In this document: positions 52,423-62,500 of the stretch, piece by piece
Position numbering within the stretch: position 1 is the stretch's first letter
Layout of the letters: each line of letters begins with the position of its first letter
NCBI RefSeq assembly: GCF_900188125.1
Contig: NZ_FZOW01000007.1
Location: 248,001-312,000, forward strand
Length of the DNA stretch: 64,000 nt
Source of the DNA: Rhodococcoides kyotonense
GTDB lineage: Bacteria > Actinomycetota > Actinomycetes > Mycobacteriales > Mycobacteriaceae
Reading direction: 5' to 3'
Made by a program: the position numbers and the translations under genes
The notes under the pieces: model-generated
What the model was told of the DNA's origin: nothing
Databases searched by the model: none
Seen by the model: only the letters and a program-made list of their open reading frames with translations

Positions 52423-54463
52423 CGACTGAACCTGTATGCATCCAAGCCTCTTCCAGCAATGCCACGACGTGTTCCTCGCTGCTGGATTCGTATGCGCTCA
52501 ACAGCCGTCTCGGCCGAGTTTCGCCGTACAACCCGATCGCGTCGGCGAGGACGCGTACCAGGTGACGCTCAGCGATTCCCGATGGCTGAGGATGTCCGAT
52601 CGCTGCCAGTGCACGCCGCAGGGGGTCAGCTTCGGCTGTAAGGGTTTCCGGCCGAACGACAGCGAAACTGCGATCGGGCGAGAACTCCAGCAGCACTTCG
52701 TCGCCGACATGGGCGTCCAACTCGCGCAGGAACCGGCCGATCGTGCCCGACGTCGGCTGGGCGCCTGTCCAACGGACCATTTGGGTGCCGAGACGGCTCT
52801 TCAGTTCGACCGTCTGCCCGCGTTCACACCCGACCGCAGCCGCGACACCTGCCGGCAACGCGAACCCGGACCCGCGCAGCTGGTCGGCGGTTACAACGAT
52901 CCGATATCTCCAGGCCAATCCGATTCGATAGAGCCGTCGCGTCTGTTCAGGCCTCTTGGTGACCCGGCCTGCACGTCGTCGCACTATCCCTTCGACAGCC
53001 TCGAACTGTTCGACATCCGGTTCGATGGGTGTGGGCACCGCCGTCTCCCAACCGATCAAACGCCACAGGCCGTCGGCCCCGAGGAAGGCACGCTCGTCGG
53101 CTTCCAGTGCCCGGTGCACAGATGCGACGGGCTTGCCCGTCCGGCCGCGCTCGGCGAGTTGCGTCGGACTCTGCGGCTCGCCGATCGCTTCCAACGTTCC
53201 GACGAGTGTGTCCGCCAATTTCTTGGTGCGAGTCAGCACCGATCCCTCGATCACGGGGATCTCACACCAACTGAGCCACGAGTGAAGCTCGTCCGAGGGC
53301 ATTTCCGTCAGACCAGCGAGTTCCTCGAAGGCCACGACGCCGTTGGGTGACTCGAGGTCCTCCAGGAGCGACCGAGTTCGTTTCTTCGCTCCGTCGACGT
53401 CGGGCGCAGCTGCCCACCCCTTCGTGACCTCGAAATAGTCGTCGATACCGTCGAGCACGAGCCACAACGGCACGTCGAGAGTCGGCACTGTCCGACCGAT
53501 CGTCGGATGCACTGCGATGAGACGCTCCATCGATGCCACCGGCTGGATCTCGATGCGGAGACTTGCCAACAGATTGCCGACAGCGGTTCCGTAGCCGCAG
53601 GCAGCGTTGATCTTCGCCTTCGCCTGCGACTCGATCGCACTCGCCGCGGGCTTGGACAAATGCAACCTGGTGCTGAGTTCTCCCAGCGAAATCGGCTCGA
53701 GCGCGAGCAGTCGGAGGCGGAGAGCCAACAACTCACGGCTTTCGAGCTGGCCGAGGATGTTCTCGATTTCGTCGACAGGGTCTCCCTGTTCGACGTCCGG
53801 AAGGTCGCGTGAGCTGATCGCGGAGATCCGTGCGGCCAACTCTTGAATCAGCTCAGGAGATTCGTCCTCGATATCGACCGCCAAGAGCGGTCGATCGTGT
53901 TGTCCGCGCAATCTTCTCCAGGACGCGAGCGCTGCAAGGTCGTCGATCAGCTGAGTCAGCACGGGAGAGTGGTCCGAGCCCTCGTCCTCGACAGGCCCGC
54001 GAACACGAGGATCGTTCAGAATCGAGATCTCGAGCAAGGCGTAGGCGACGTCGCGGACGGTCTGCTCGCTGGTGCCCGGGATGACGAACAAGTCTTGCGC
54101 TGTGCTCGTCAGCAGGCCCTCGACAGTCTTGTCCTCGGTCAGGCGCCGGACTGTCGTGGATGCCCGTGTCTGGAGTCCGAGAATCGAGATCGGCAGCCCA
54201 GCTTCGACTGCAGGAAATCCCTCGGCGAAAGTCAGCGCTTTGTGGCCGGAAACGAAAAGCTGGGCAAGCTCAGCGAGAACCTTCTCCAGATCGACATCTT
54301 GGGCGGTAGACAGTGGTCCGTCCTCGAGCCACCACGCCTCCCCAGGGGCCAAGGCTTCGAGCAGAGCCGCCCGCTCCGATACATAGTCATCGAGCCAGGG
54401 CATGAGCTCAACCCATGGCGTCGCACGAAGGTCAGTGGCGGGCAGCGAGTTCACACCCAACAT
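52415..54463 (-). CDS. Large protein with sigma-region-4-like helix-turn-helix, first gene of the Z1 operon
   Basis: 682 aa, no named family recognised. Residues about 236-305 read like sigma-70 region 4 (LESRELLALRLRLLALEPIS, LGELSTRLHLSKPAASAIES). A second helix-turn-helix-like segment lies near 430-475 (SPTQLAERGRTGKPVASVHR). The C-terminal about 180 residues are beta-rich (RLYRIGLAWRYRIVV, VELKSRLGTQMVRWTG). It has no recognised nuclease or ATPase motif. As the first gene of the operon it could sense damage or foreign DNA, or act as a DNA-binding adaptor. Confidence 0.65.
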   Translation of the reverse strand: MLGVNSLPATDLRATPWVELMPWLDDYVSERAALLEALAPGEAWWLEDGPLSTAQDVDLEKVLAELAQLFVSGHKALTFAEGFPAVEAGLPISILGLQTRASTTVRRLTEDKTVEGLLTSTAQDLFVIPGTSEQTVRDVAYALLEISILNDPRVRGPVEDEGSDHSPVLTQLIDDLAALASWRRLRGQHDRPLLAVDIEDESPELIQELAARISAISSRDLPDVEQGDPVDEIENILGQLESRELLALRLRLLALEPISLGELSTRLHLSKPAASAIESQAKAKINAACGYGTAVGNLLASLRIEIQPVASMERLIAVHPTIGRTVPTLDVPLWLVLDGIDDYFEVTKGWAAAPDVDGAKKRTRSLLEDLESPNGVVAFEELAGLTEMPSDELHSWLSWCEIPVIEGSVLTRTKKLADTLVGTLEAIGEPQSPTQLAERGRTGKPVASVHRALEADERAFLGADGLWRLIGWETAVPTPIEPDVEQFEAVEGIVRRRAGRVTKRPEQTRRLYRIGLAWRYRIVVTADQLRGSGFALPAGVAAAVGCERGQTVELKSRLGTQMVRWTGAQPTSGTIGRFLRELDAHVGDEVLLEFSPDRSFAVVRPETLTAEADPLRRALAAIGHPQPSGIAERHLVRVLADAIGLYGETRPRRLLSAYESSSEEHVVALLEEAWMHTGSVDE

Positions 54464-54614
54464 CTACGCTCTACTCCCCCGTGAATCCACATCGATTGGT
54501 CAAAGATAGTGCACAGACCACCCGGCCGCTTTTCAAAGCTTTCTACCGTGCAGGTCGCGGGATCACATTCATTCAGGCGAATGACCTGGTCCTGCCTGTG
54601 CAACACTCGAGGGC

Positions 54615-55286
54615 ATGGATTCGCATCCGGTGGAGATCACGGTCGTCGGCCGAGGGCAGGCGACGTACACACCCGAGCGCTGCACGGTGTCGCTCGTCGT
54701 CAGGACGGACGGTCGGTCCGCAGAGTCCGCTGCCGAACCGGCCCATCGCCTGGTGAAAGAGCTGACCGGGCTTATCGATCCGTTGTACAACGAGTCATCC
54801 GGTCCGATCGACGCCTGGACACTCGACCAGGTCCGTCACTCCCGGAGTCGTCCGTTCAACCACGACGGCGAACAACTCCCCTACGTCTACCAGGCGACCG
54901 CGACAATCGACGTCCAGTTCAGTCAGATCGACGTCATCGACGTCATCGACGCCTTCGTCTACGCCGTCTCGGCGCTCGACGGTGTCGACATCGGCAACTT
55001 CGACTGGGCCCTCACCGACGACAGCGCAGCAGAGAAGACCCGACTCGTCCGCACCCTCGCCGTGCAGGACGCCGTCGAGAAGGCCGAGGTCTACGCGCAG
55101 AGTGTCGGACGCGGCGCCATCACCACGCTGGCCATCGCCGATCCGGGGCTGCTGGGCGTCGGAACCGGCCACCCCGAATACGCGCTTGCCGCGCGCGCAT
55201 ACAAAGCAGGCGACGACGGCTTCGAACTGCGACCGCAGGACATCACCATCCGTGCCGAGGTGCACGCGCGGTTTGCTGCCAGCTAG
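54615..55286 (+). CDS. SIMPL domain (DUF541) protein
   Basis: 223 aa. Begins VEITVVGRGQATYTPERCTV and ends with ITIRAEVHARF, the typical SIMPL/DUF541 frame. No signal peptide is seen, unlike exported members of the family. Function is unknown. It is divergent from the Z1 operon; the 151 bases between (54464-54614) hold no obvious operator. Confidence 0.82.
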   Translation: MDSHPVEITVVGRGQATYTPERCTVSLVVRTDGRSAESAAEPAHRLVKELTGLIDPLYNESSGPIDAWTLDQVRHSRSRPFNHDGEQLPYVYQATATIDVQFSQIDVIDVIDAFVYAVSALDGVDIGNFDWALTDDSAAEKTRLVRTLAVQDAVEKAEVYAQSVGRGAITTLAIADPGLLGVGTGHPEYALAARAYKAGDDGFELRPQDITIRAEVHARFAAS

Positions 55287-55294
55287 CGCCCCGC

Positions 55295-55342
55295 GGGCAA
55301 ATGTGCGGGAGAAGCGACTACGCGTGCACGGGTGGCGAAGCC
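55295..55342. repeat. Intergenic palindromic element, copy 5 (partial)
   Basis: Contains GCGACTACGC, CGTGCACGGGTGGCGAAGCC, which on the minus strand begins with the same GGCTTCGCCACCCGTGC seen in copy 4. It lies between convergent genes and supplies the last codons and stop region of the flavin monooxygenase gene on the minus strand. Confidence 0.6.
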
Positions 55343-56709
55343 GCGAACGCCCCACGCCAGCGCGCCGCCGGATGCGTCGACTCCACCCGATCACTTCGGC
55401 CGAACAGCTTGGAGCGCAACGCACCTGGCGCATACTCACGCTGCGCTAACCCTCGTTCCTGCAGCTCCGGAATCACCTGATCGACGAAATCCAGATACGT
55501 GCCGGGCGTCGTCAGATATTGAATGTTGATGCCGTCGACACCCGCGTCCTGCCACACTTCCAACGCGTCGGCAATCTGCTCCGGAGTCCCGACCAACCGC
55601 GTGGTGTCCTGCTTCTGCTTGACGAAGTCCGCGATGGTGACCTCGGAACCGGCCTCAGCGGCATTGATCAACGCCTCGATCGACGACTGAGTCCCCTGGA
55701 CCTTGCCTGCCAACTCGGCGATGGGCGTGTCGAGTGGCCATCCGCCGAAGTCGATCCCGATGCCGCCGCTGCGATGAGCCAAAAGCCCTTCGACGCTGAA
55801 TGATTCGTCGATATCAGCGGCCTTCGCCCGCGCTTCGGCCTCCGTGGAACCCACCACGAAACTCAGACCTTGAAAGAACTTGATGTCCGACGCGAATCTC
55901 CCCGCCTCGACTGCACGTCGCCGCGTGTCGTCGATGACCTTCTTCGCGCCGGACGCGGACGCCGCACTGATGAAGATCCCCTCGGCATGCCGACCGGAGA
56001 ACTGACGCCCTCTCGCAGAACTGCCTGCCTGAAAGATCACCGGTGTCCGTTGCGGCGATGGCGCGGACAAGTGCGGGCCTTCCACCGAATACCGCTCGCC
56101 TCGGTGGTGGATCTTGTGAATCTTGCTGGGGTCGGCGTGAATCGACTTCTCACGATCCTGCACCAACGCGTCGTCCTCCCACGATCCTTCCCACAGTTTG
56201 TAGACGACCTCTGCATATTCCTCTGCCCAGTCGTATCGGCGGTCGTGCTCTTCACGCCGATCGAGGCCGAAGTTCCGAGCGGAGTTCTCGAGTGCACTGG
56301 TGACGACGTTCCATCCGATCCTGCCCTTCGACAGATGATCGAGCGTCGAGATCTTGCGCGCGAACGAAAAGGGATGATCCTGCAGAACAGAACTGGTCAC
56401 CACGATACCGAGATCGGTTGTCGCAGCGGCGAGTGCAGACGCAATGGTCGACGGATCGTGATTCGGGATCTGCAACCCCTCGGTCACGTGCGTGTCCCAT
56501 CCGCCCCGGTAGTCGTCGTAGAGACCGACGATATCGGCGAAGAAGATCGCGTCGATCTTCCCCCGCTCCAGAATCTGTACCAATTCGATCCACGGGTCGA
56601 GCGTGTGGAACTCTGTCTGACGCGAGTCCTCCCGCGTCCACGACCCGTACGACACATGCGTGACGGTGTTCATCGTGAAAGCGTTCAACAGCAGACGTGG
56701 CCGGCTCAA
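55318..56709 (-). CDS. NtaA/SnaA/DszA family flavin monooxygenase 1
   Basis: 463 aa from TTG 56709, with AAGGAG 6 bases upstream. Luciferase-like TIM barrel: LLNAFTMNTVTHVSYGSW start, ILERGKIDAIFFADIVGLYDD, HLSKGRIGWNVVTSALENSARNFG, then VIFQAGSSARGRQFSGRHAEG, all characteristic of the NtaA/SnaA/DszA/SoxA subgroup that uses reduced FMN from a separate reductase. Its last residues (AASPPVHA) come from repeat copy 5. It is the third gene of a minus-strand operon of three such enzymes. Confidence 0.9.
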   Translation of the reverse strand: MSRPRLLLNAFTMNTVTHVSYGSWTREDSRQTEFHTLDPWIELVQILERGKIDAIFFADIVGLYDDYRGGWDTHVTEGLQIPNHDPSTIASALAAATTDLGIVVTSSVLQDHPFSFARKISTLDHLSKGRIGWNVVTSALENSARNFGLDRREEHDRRYDWAEEYAEVVYKLWEGSWEDDALVQDREKSIHADPSKIHKIHHRGERYSVEGPHLSAPSPQRTPVIFQAGSSARGRQFSGRHAEGIFISAASASGAKKVIDDTRRRAVEAGRFASDIKFFQGLSFVVGSTEAEARAKAADIDESFSVEGLLAHRSGGIGIDFGGWPLDTPIAELAGKVQGTQSSIEALINAAEAGSEVTIADFVKQKQDTTRLVGTPEQIADALEVWQDAGVDGINIQYLTTPGTYLDFVDQVIPELQERGLAQREYAPGALRSKLFGRSDRVESTHPAARWRGAFAASPPVHA

Positions 56710-56747
56710 GCGGTTCTCCTTGGTTGTCTGTCGGATATTCCGGCGGT

Positions 56748-58109
56748 CTATCGCGAGGTCGCGGAATCGACCCGATCGTCGAGTGGCGCGAGACCGAGGT
56801 TGTCGCGCAGCGTCGTTCCGGTGTAGTCGGATCGCAATGCACCGCGCTCCTGCAACAGCGGGACCACGTCGTCGACGAATTCGTCGAGACCCCACGGCAC
56901 AAGATGCGATCCGATGATGAAGCCGTCGGAACCGTCGTTCGAGACGAAGCTGTCGATCTTCTCCGCAACCTGAGCCGGCGTTCCGACGATCGGTCCACGT
57001 TCGAACTGATCGATGACGACCTCACGCAGATTCAGCTTCTTCGCCTCGGCGACGGCGCGCAGGTTCGCCACGGTGTCGAATCGATCCTGATAGACGAATG
57101 CCTTGCCCTCGATGATGGGGTGCGCGTCGGGGTCGGGTTCGACTGTGGGCAAGGGCCCTTCGGGGTCGTGGTCCGACAGATCACGGTTCCAGATCTGCTC
57201 GAGCAGTATCAACGCCGTCTGTCCCGTCACCTGCTCACGACGCACTTCGTGATATTTCTCGACGGCCTCGGCTTCGGTGTCGCCGAGAACGAAGCTCGCC
57301 GACGGCAGGATCTTGATGTCTTCTGCCCGACGACCCTGCCGAGCCGCCCGGGCTTTGATGTCGCGGTAGAACTCGGCGGCCTCGGGCAGCTTGCCGTACG
57401 GCGAGAAGATGGCATCGGCGTTGGCGGAAGCGAAGTCTCGCCCTTGCGGGGAAACCCCGGCTTGCAGTATGACAGGTCGCCCCTGCGGGCTGCGCGGTAC
57501 GGTGAAGTGGCCGTCGATATCGAATTGCGCTCCAGCATGGGCGAATTCGCCTGCCGATCCCCGCGCGAGAAACTCTCCGGTGTTCTTGTCGGCCAGGATA
57601 TCGCTCCGCCCCCACGAATCCCACAGCTGCCGAGCAACGTCGAGAAACTCACCCGCACGCTCGTACCGCTGCGACCGATCCAGAAATCCACCACGCCGGA
57701 AATTCCGACCGGTGAATGCGTCGAACGAAGTGACGACGTTCCATGCGGCCCGGCCGTCGGACAGATGGTCGAGACTTGCCAACTGTCGCGCCAACTCGTA
57801 CGGCTCGTTGAACGTCGCGTTGATCGTGCCCGCCAGACCGAGGTGATCGGTGACAGCCGCGAGCGACGCCAACACCGTCAACGTGTCCGGGCGTCCGATG
57901 ATGTCCTGATCGAACACCTGACCCGCTCGCTCACGAAGGGCCAAACCCTCTGCGAGAAAGAAGAAATCGAACTTTCCACGCTCCGCGGTGCGCGCTGTGT
58001 GCTCGAAGGTCGAGAAATCGATCTGACTACCCGCCCGAGGGTGCCACCACGCCGTGTGGTGATTGACACCGCCGAGGTAGGCGCCGAGGATGACCTGTTT
58101 GCGTGACAT
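56748..58109 (-). CDS. NtaA/SnaA/DszA family flavin monooxygenase 2
   Basis: 453 aa from ATG 58109, with GGAGAG upstream. Family signatures: VILGAYLGGVNHHTAWWHP, ERGKFDFFFLAEGLALRERA, HLSDGRAAWNVVTSFDAFTGRNF and VILQAGVSPQGRDFASANAD. It probably oxidises an organosulfur, aminocarboxylate or related compound with FMNH2 and oxygen. No flavin reductase gene is in the window. It shares an operon with the other two. Confidence 0.9.
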   Translation of the reverse strand: MSRKQVILGAYLGGVNHHTAWWHPRAGSQIDFSTFEHTARTAERGKFDFFFLAEGLALRERAGQVFDQDIIGRPDTLTVLASLAAVTDHLGLAGTINATFNEPYELARQLASLDHLSDGRAAWNVVTSFDAFTGRNFRRGGFLDRSQRYERAGEFLDVARQLWDSWGRSDILADKNTGEFLARGSAGEFAHAGAQFDIDGHFTVPRSPQGRPVILQAGVSPQGRDFASANADAIFSPYGKLPEAAEFYRDIKARAARQGRRAEDIKILPSASFVLGDTEAEAVEKYHEVRREQVTGQTALILLEQIWNRDLSDHDPEGPLPTVEPDPDAHPIIEGKAFVYQDRFDTVANLRAVAEAKKLNLREVVIDQFERGPIVGTPAQVAEKIDSFVSNDGSDGFIIGSHLVPWGLDEFVDDVVPLLQERGALRSDYTGTTLRDNLGLAPLDDRVDSATSR

Positions 58110-58123
58110 CGTTCGTCTCTCCT

Positions 58124-59344
58124 TCAAGCCTGCTGGGCGGCATAGCGATTGGGTACCGAAGCGGGTAGACCGAGCGTCTGCCGCAGCGTGGACTCCGTGT
58201 ATTCGGTTCGAAAGACTCCCCGGCGCTGCAACTCCGGTACGAGCGTGGAGCGAATTGCCTCCAGATCGTCGAGAGCCACACCCGGACGCAGCCGGAAACC
58301 GTCGTAACCCAATGCCTTCCAGGCGAGAAGCTGATCGGCAAGATCCTCGGCCGATCCGGCGAACACCGCTGCGTCGGAGACGAATTCGGCCCCATCGGCA
58401 TCGTTCAGACGACGCACACGATCGACGCCCGTCTCGGCATCGTTGTCGAGGAACACCACGAGATCGGCATAGACCTGCAGCGGTGTGCCCGCGCGTTTCA
58501 CTGCGGATTCCGCTGCACGCACGTCGTCGAGAATCAACCGCGCCTGCACGTCGTCAGCGGGGGTGACGAACACCAGATCCCCTCCCCTCGCGGCCAATTC
58601 GTACGGCACCCGCTGATGAGCCAGAACCGCGACGATCGGTTGCCCCTGCGGTGGGCGAGGAGTGATCGACGGCCCGCGAACCGAAAAGTGCTTGCCGACG
58701 AAATCGATGTGATGCACCTTGTCGCGGTCGATGAAACGGCGCGCGACGACGTCGCGTATCTCCGCATCGTCTTCCCAACTGTCCCACAGCCTTCGGACCA
58801 CGTCGACATGGTCGACCGCGTCGTCGAACAGTTGCTCGTAGTACTCGGGCAGACGGCCTTCGTGCAACGCGGCACGGTCGTCGGCGCTGAACTCGGGTGC
58901 TGCCCGACGCCCGAAGTGGCCGGCTTCCGCGGGCCCGCCCGACACCTTGACCTGCCAGCCGGCCCGTCCGTGCGAGGTGTAGTCCAAAGTCGCGACGGCA
59001 GTCGAGACGTGGAACGGTTCGGTGTGGGCCGTCGTGATCGTCGGAATCAGCCCGATGTTCGCGGTTCGAGGTGCTACACGAGCCGCGATCAGTTGCGCGT
59101 CGAGTCGCAGTCGGACGCGGTCGGTACGTGGCTCCGACTGCTGCAGCGCGTCGCCGGGAACCGTCAGACTGTCCTCGATCGTGACGAAATCCAGAGCTGC
59201 GCTCTCGGCAGCGGACACCAGCTCCGTCCAGTACCGAGGCGACGTGAGCTCGCGCGGCTTCGAGTGTGGCTCGCGCCAGGCGGCGGGGTGCCAACCTGCG
59301 CCGTCGAGGGCAACTGCCAAATGTATGGGACCTGGGGACGTCAT
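58124..59344 (-). CDS. LLM class flavin-dependent monooxygenase 3, first gene of the operon
   Basis: 406 aa from ATG 59344. More divergent member of the same superfamily: PIHLAVALDGAGWHPAAWRE start, AALDFVTIEDSLTVP, TANIGLIPTITTAHTEPFHV and DYTSHGRAGWQVKVSGG. The central substrate loop is shorter than in the NtaA-like pair. The upstream region (59345-59526) carries both this operon's and the helicase gene's promoters; no clear operator was found. Confidence 0.85.
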   Translation of the reverse strand: MTSPGPIHLAVALDGAGWHPAAWREPHSKPRELTSPRYWTELVSAAESAALDFVTIEDSLTVPGDALQQSEPRTDRVRLRLDAQLIAARVAPRTANIGLIPTITTAHTEPFHVSTAVATLDYTSHGRAGWQVKVSGGPAEAGHFGRRAAPEFSADDRAALHEGRLPEYYEQLFDDAVDHVDVVRRLWDSWEDDAEIRDVVARRFIDRDKVHHIDFVGKHFSVRGPSITPRPPQGQPIVAVLAHQRVPYELAARGGDLVFVTPADDVQARLILDDVRAAESAVKRAGTPLQVYADLVVFLDNDAETGVDRVRRLNDADGAEFVSDAAVFAGSAEDLADQLLAWKALGYDGFRLRPGVALDDLEAIRSTLVPELQRRGVFRTEYTESTLRQTLGLPASVPNRYAAQQA

Positions 59345-59526
59345 ACAACCCACTCCTGCTCGAAAAGACTCCGTACGCCGTCCGACGCACGCTGAGTACC
59401 GACATTGCCGAAACGAGTTCGAATGCGACACCCTTCGACTCGAGCTGATTCTTTGCTCTGGCTTACGTTCGTGACCAGTGCAGACCCCGCGAAACCTGTC
59501 GGTGGGTCTGTTTACCATCTGCGCCC

Positions 59527-62500
59527 GTGACGATCCCATCGATGAAAGACCTGGACTTCGAGGCCCTCGAACTTCGGTTCGGGGGCGAGACGTTCCGACG
59601 CGGAAACCGGTACTTCGAGGAAAGCCGCGTCGGCGACGTCCACTGGAACACGCGAACCTCGACCCTGTCGGCGTCGGTTCGCGGACAACGCGCCACTCCC
59701 TATTCAACGACGGTGGCACTGGCGACCCAGCAGGGACGCGTCGTCGGGCTGGATTTCGGTCAGTGCAACTGCCCAGTCGTATTCAACTGCAAGCACGTCG
59801 TCGCGGTCCTTCTTCAGGCAGGCGCCGACAGTCGCAGTTCGGCGCGGGTGCCGACGCCTTCTCGGTCGGACGGGCATTGGTCGCAGGCGCTGGCGCCGAT
59901 CCGAAACGACGATGCCCGACGCATCACCACATCCCGGCTGAGGGTCGGCCTGCAGCTCGCGATGAAGCTGTCCGACGAGCGCGTCGGCACAGCGTCGTTG
60001 TTCGCGCACCCGGTCAAGTTGGACCACAAGGACACCTGGGCGACCACCGGCATCTCGTGGTCGTCGTTGCCGTTCTCGAACGACAGGCGTATCGATCGAC
60101 AGCTCGACATCCTGCGAGAGTTGAAGGGCCTGTGCGACGTTCGCGCACACGGTCGAGCCGCATTCTCCTTTCACCGAGTGGACTCGTCGAGTATCGATCT
60201 CGCCGACGTCTCCGGCCGGCTGCTCTGGGATCTGCTCGGTGAAGCGCGGGACAGGGGCCTGCCGTTGATTCACGCAGACCGCGCGCGAGGTCGGATTTCC
60301 TGGCCGTCCGACGGTGAGTTCTCCGTCGACATCAAAGCCGAAGAGACGGGGGCTCTCTCGCTCGACGGCCTTGTCGTCGTCGACGGAGTGGTCGTCCCTG
60401 CGGACCGACGGCGATTCCTGGGGGCCGACGGCACAGGCATCGTGTACTGGGACGACGTCGACGACCCCACGTACGCGTTCCGTCTCGCGGCCCTCGAGAA
60501 AACCGTGCCCGACGCGTTGCGACGCGTCGCCGCCTCCGGAGTACCGGTCATCGTGCCGCCGGCAGATCGCGACGACTTCGTACTGCACTATCTCCCGCAG
60601 CTCGAACGGGATTGTGTGATCGTCTCGTCCGACGCCTCCTACACGGCGCCGGTGATCAGCGGGCCCGAACTACATCTCGTCGTCGAGCACACCGGTGACG
60701 GCCGGCTCACCGTCGGAGCGCATTGGCGTTACTACATGGACGACGTCGAAATCGACTATGCCGCAGACACTGTGAATACTGCGACGGGGCTGCGCGACGA
60801 CGCGTCCGAATCGGGCCTGCTCAGCACGGTCCTGCCGATCCTGGGCCGGGCGCCGGTGCGGGCAGGGTTGTTCCAGCCTTTTGCCGTCGCCGATACCGAG
60901 GCTGCGCTCTTCGTCGTCGACAGGTTGCCTCGACTGGATCAGTACGACAACGTCCACATCTCGATTGTCGGTGAGCTGCCCGATTTTCAGGACGTCAGCG
61001 ACGACGTCGGTATTTCCCTGTCCACGTCGGCCCTGTCCGAGAACAACGACTGGTTCGACCTCGGGATCGTCGTCAGGGTGGATGGTACCGACGTCGAGTT
61101 CGCCGTTGTCCTCACCGCGATCGTTCGGGGTGCGTCGCATCTGCTGTTTCCCGACGGCCGCTTCTTTGCTCTCGATCGGCCGTCCCTGACGAAGCTCCGT
61201 GCCTTGGTCCACGAAGCCCGATCGCTGCAGGACAACCCGGAAGGGCCGTTGCGGATCAGCCGGTACCAAGCCTCTTTGTGGGAAGAACTCACCGAGATCG
61301 GCGAAGTTGCTCGTCAAGCAACTGTGTGGCGCGAACAAGTGACCGCACTGCTGAAGCTCGACTCGGTCGCGCCTCAGGATCCGCCGGTCACCCTCGACGC
61401 AGTACTGCGCCCGTACCAACTCGACGGATACTCGTGGCTGCTCTTCCTGTGGACTCACGGACTCGGTGGCATTCTCGCCGACGACATGGGCCTAGGCAAG
61501 ACCGTTCAGACTCTGGCCATGATCTGCAAGGTCAAGGAAAACACCTCTCTCGCTTCGCCGTTCGTGATCGTGGCGCCTACGAGCGTCGTGCACAACTGGG
61601 TTCGAGAGGCACAGCGGTTCGCACCCGCGCTCACCGTCGTCGCAGCTGCCGAAACCCGGGCCAAACGACGCACGTCCATCGCCGAACTCGCGGCCGGAGC
61701 CGACATCGTCGTCACCTCGTACACGGTGTTCAGGCTCGATTTCGACGACTTCGATTCCGTGACCTGGTCCGGCCTGGTTCTCGACGAGGCCCAGTACGTC
61801 AAAAACCACAAGAGCAAAACCTACCACTGCGCCCGACGACTCACCGCGCCGTTCACGCTTGCGATCACCGGCACTCCGATCGAGAACAACCTGATGGAAC
61901 TGTGGGCGTTGCTGTCCATCACCGCGCCGGGACTGTTTCCCTCACCGAGCACGTTCATCGAGCAGTACCGAACGCCCATCGAGAAAGACGGCGACACGAA
62001 GACGTTGACCACGCTGCGACGCCGTATCAAGCCGCTGGTACTCCGCAGGACGAAAGACACCGTCGTGCAGGATCTTCCACCCAAGCAGGAGCAAACTGTC
62101 GAGGTCGAGCTCCACCCACGCCACCGCAAGGTCTACGAAACCCGGCTGGCCAGGGAGCGCCAGAAGATCCTGGGATTGCTCGACGACTTCGAACGCAACC
62201 GCGTCATGATTCTGCGTTCGTTGACCATCCTGCGGCAACTGAGTCTCGACGCATCCCTCGTCGACGACAACCACACCGACATCCCCAGCGCGAAGCTCGA
62301 CGAACTGGTAACACAGCTGCGCGAGGTCATCGAAGGAGGGCACAGAGCGTTGGTCTTCAGCCAGTTCACGGGGTTTCTACGACGAGTCCGCAACCGGTTG
62401 GACGCAGAGGGGATCGACTTGGTCTACCTGGACGGAAGTACCCGGAACCGCGGTGAGGTCGTCGACCGGTTTCGATCGGGCGACGCACCGGTCTTCCTGA

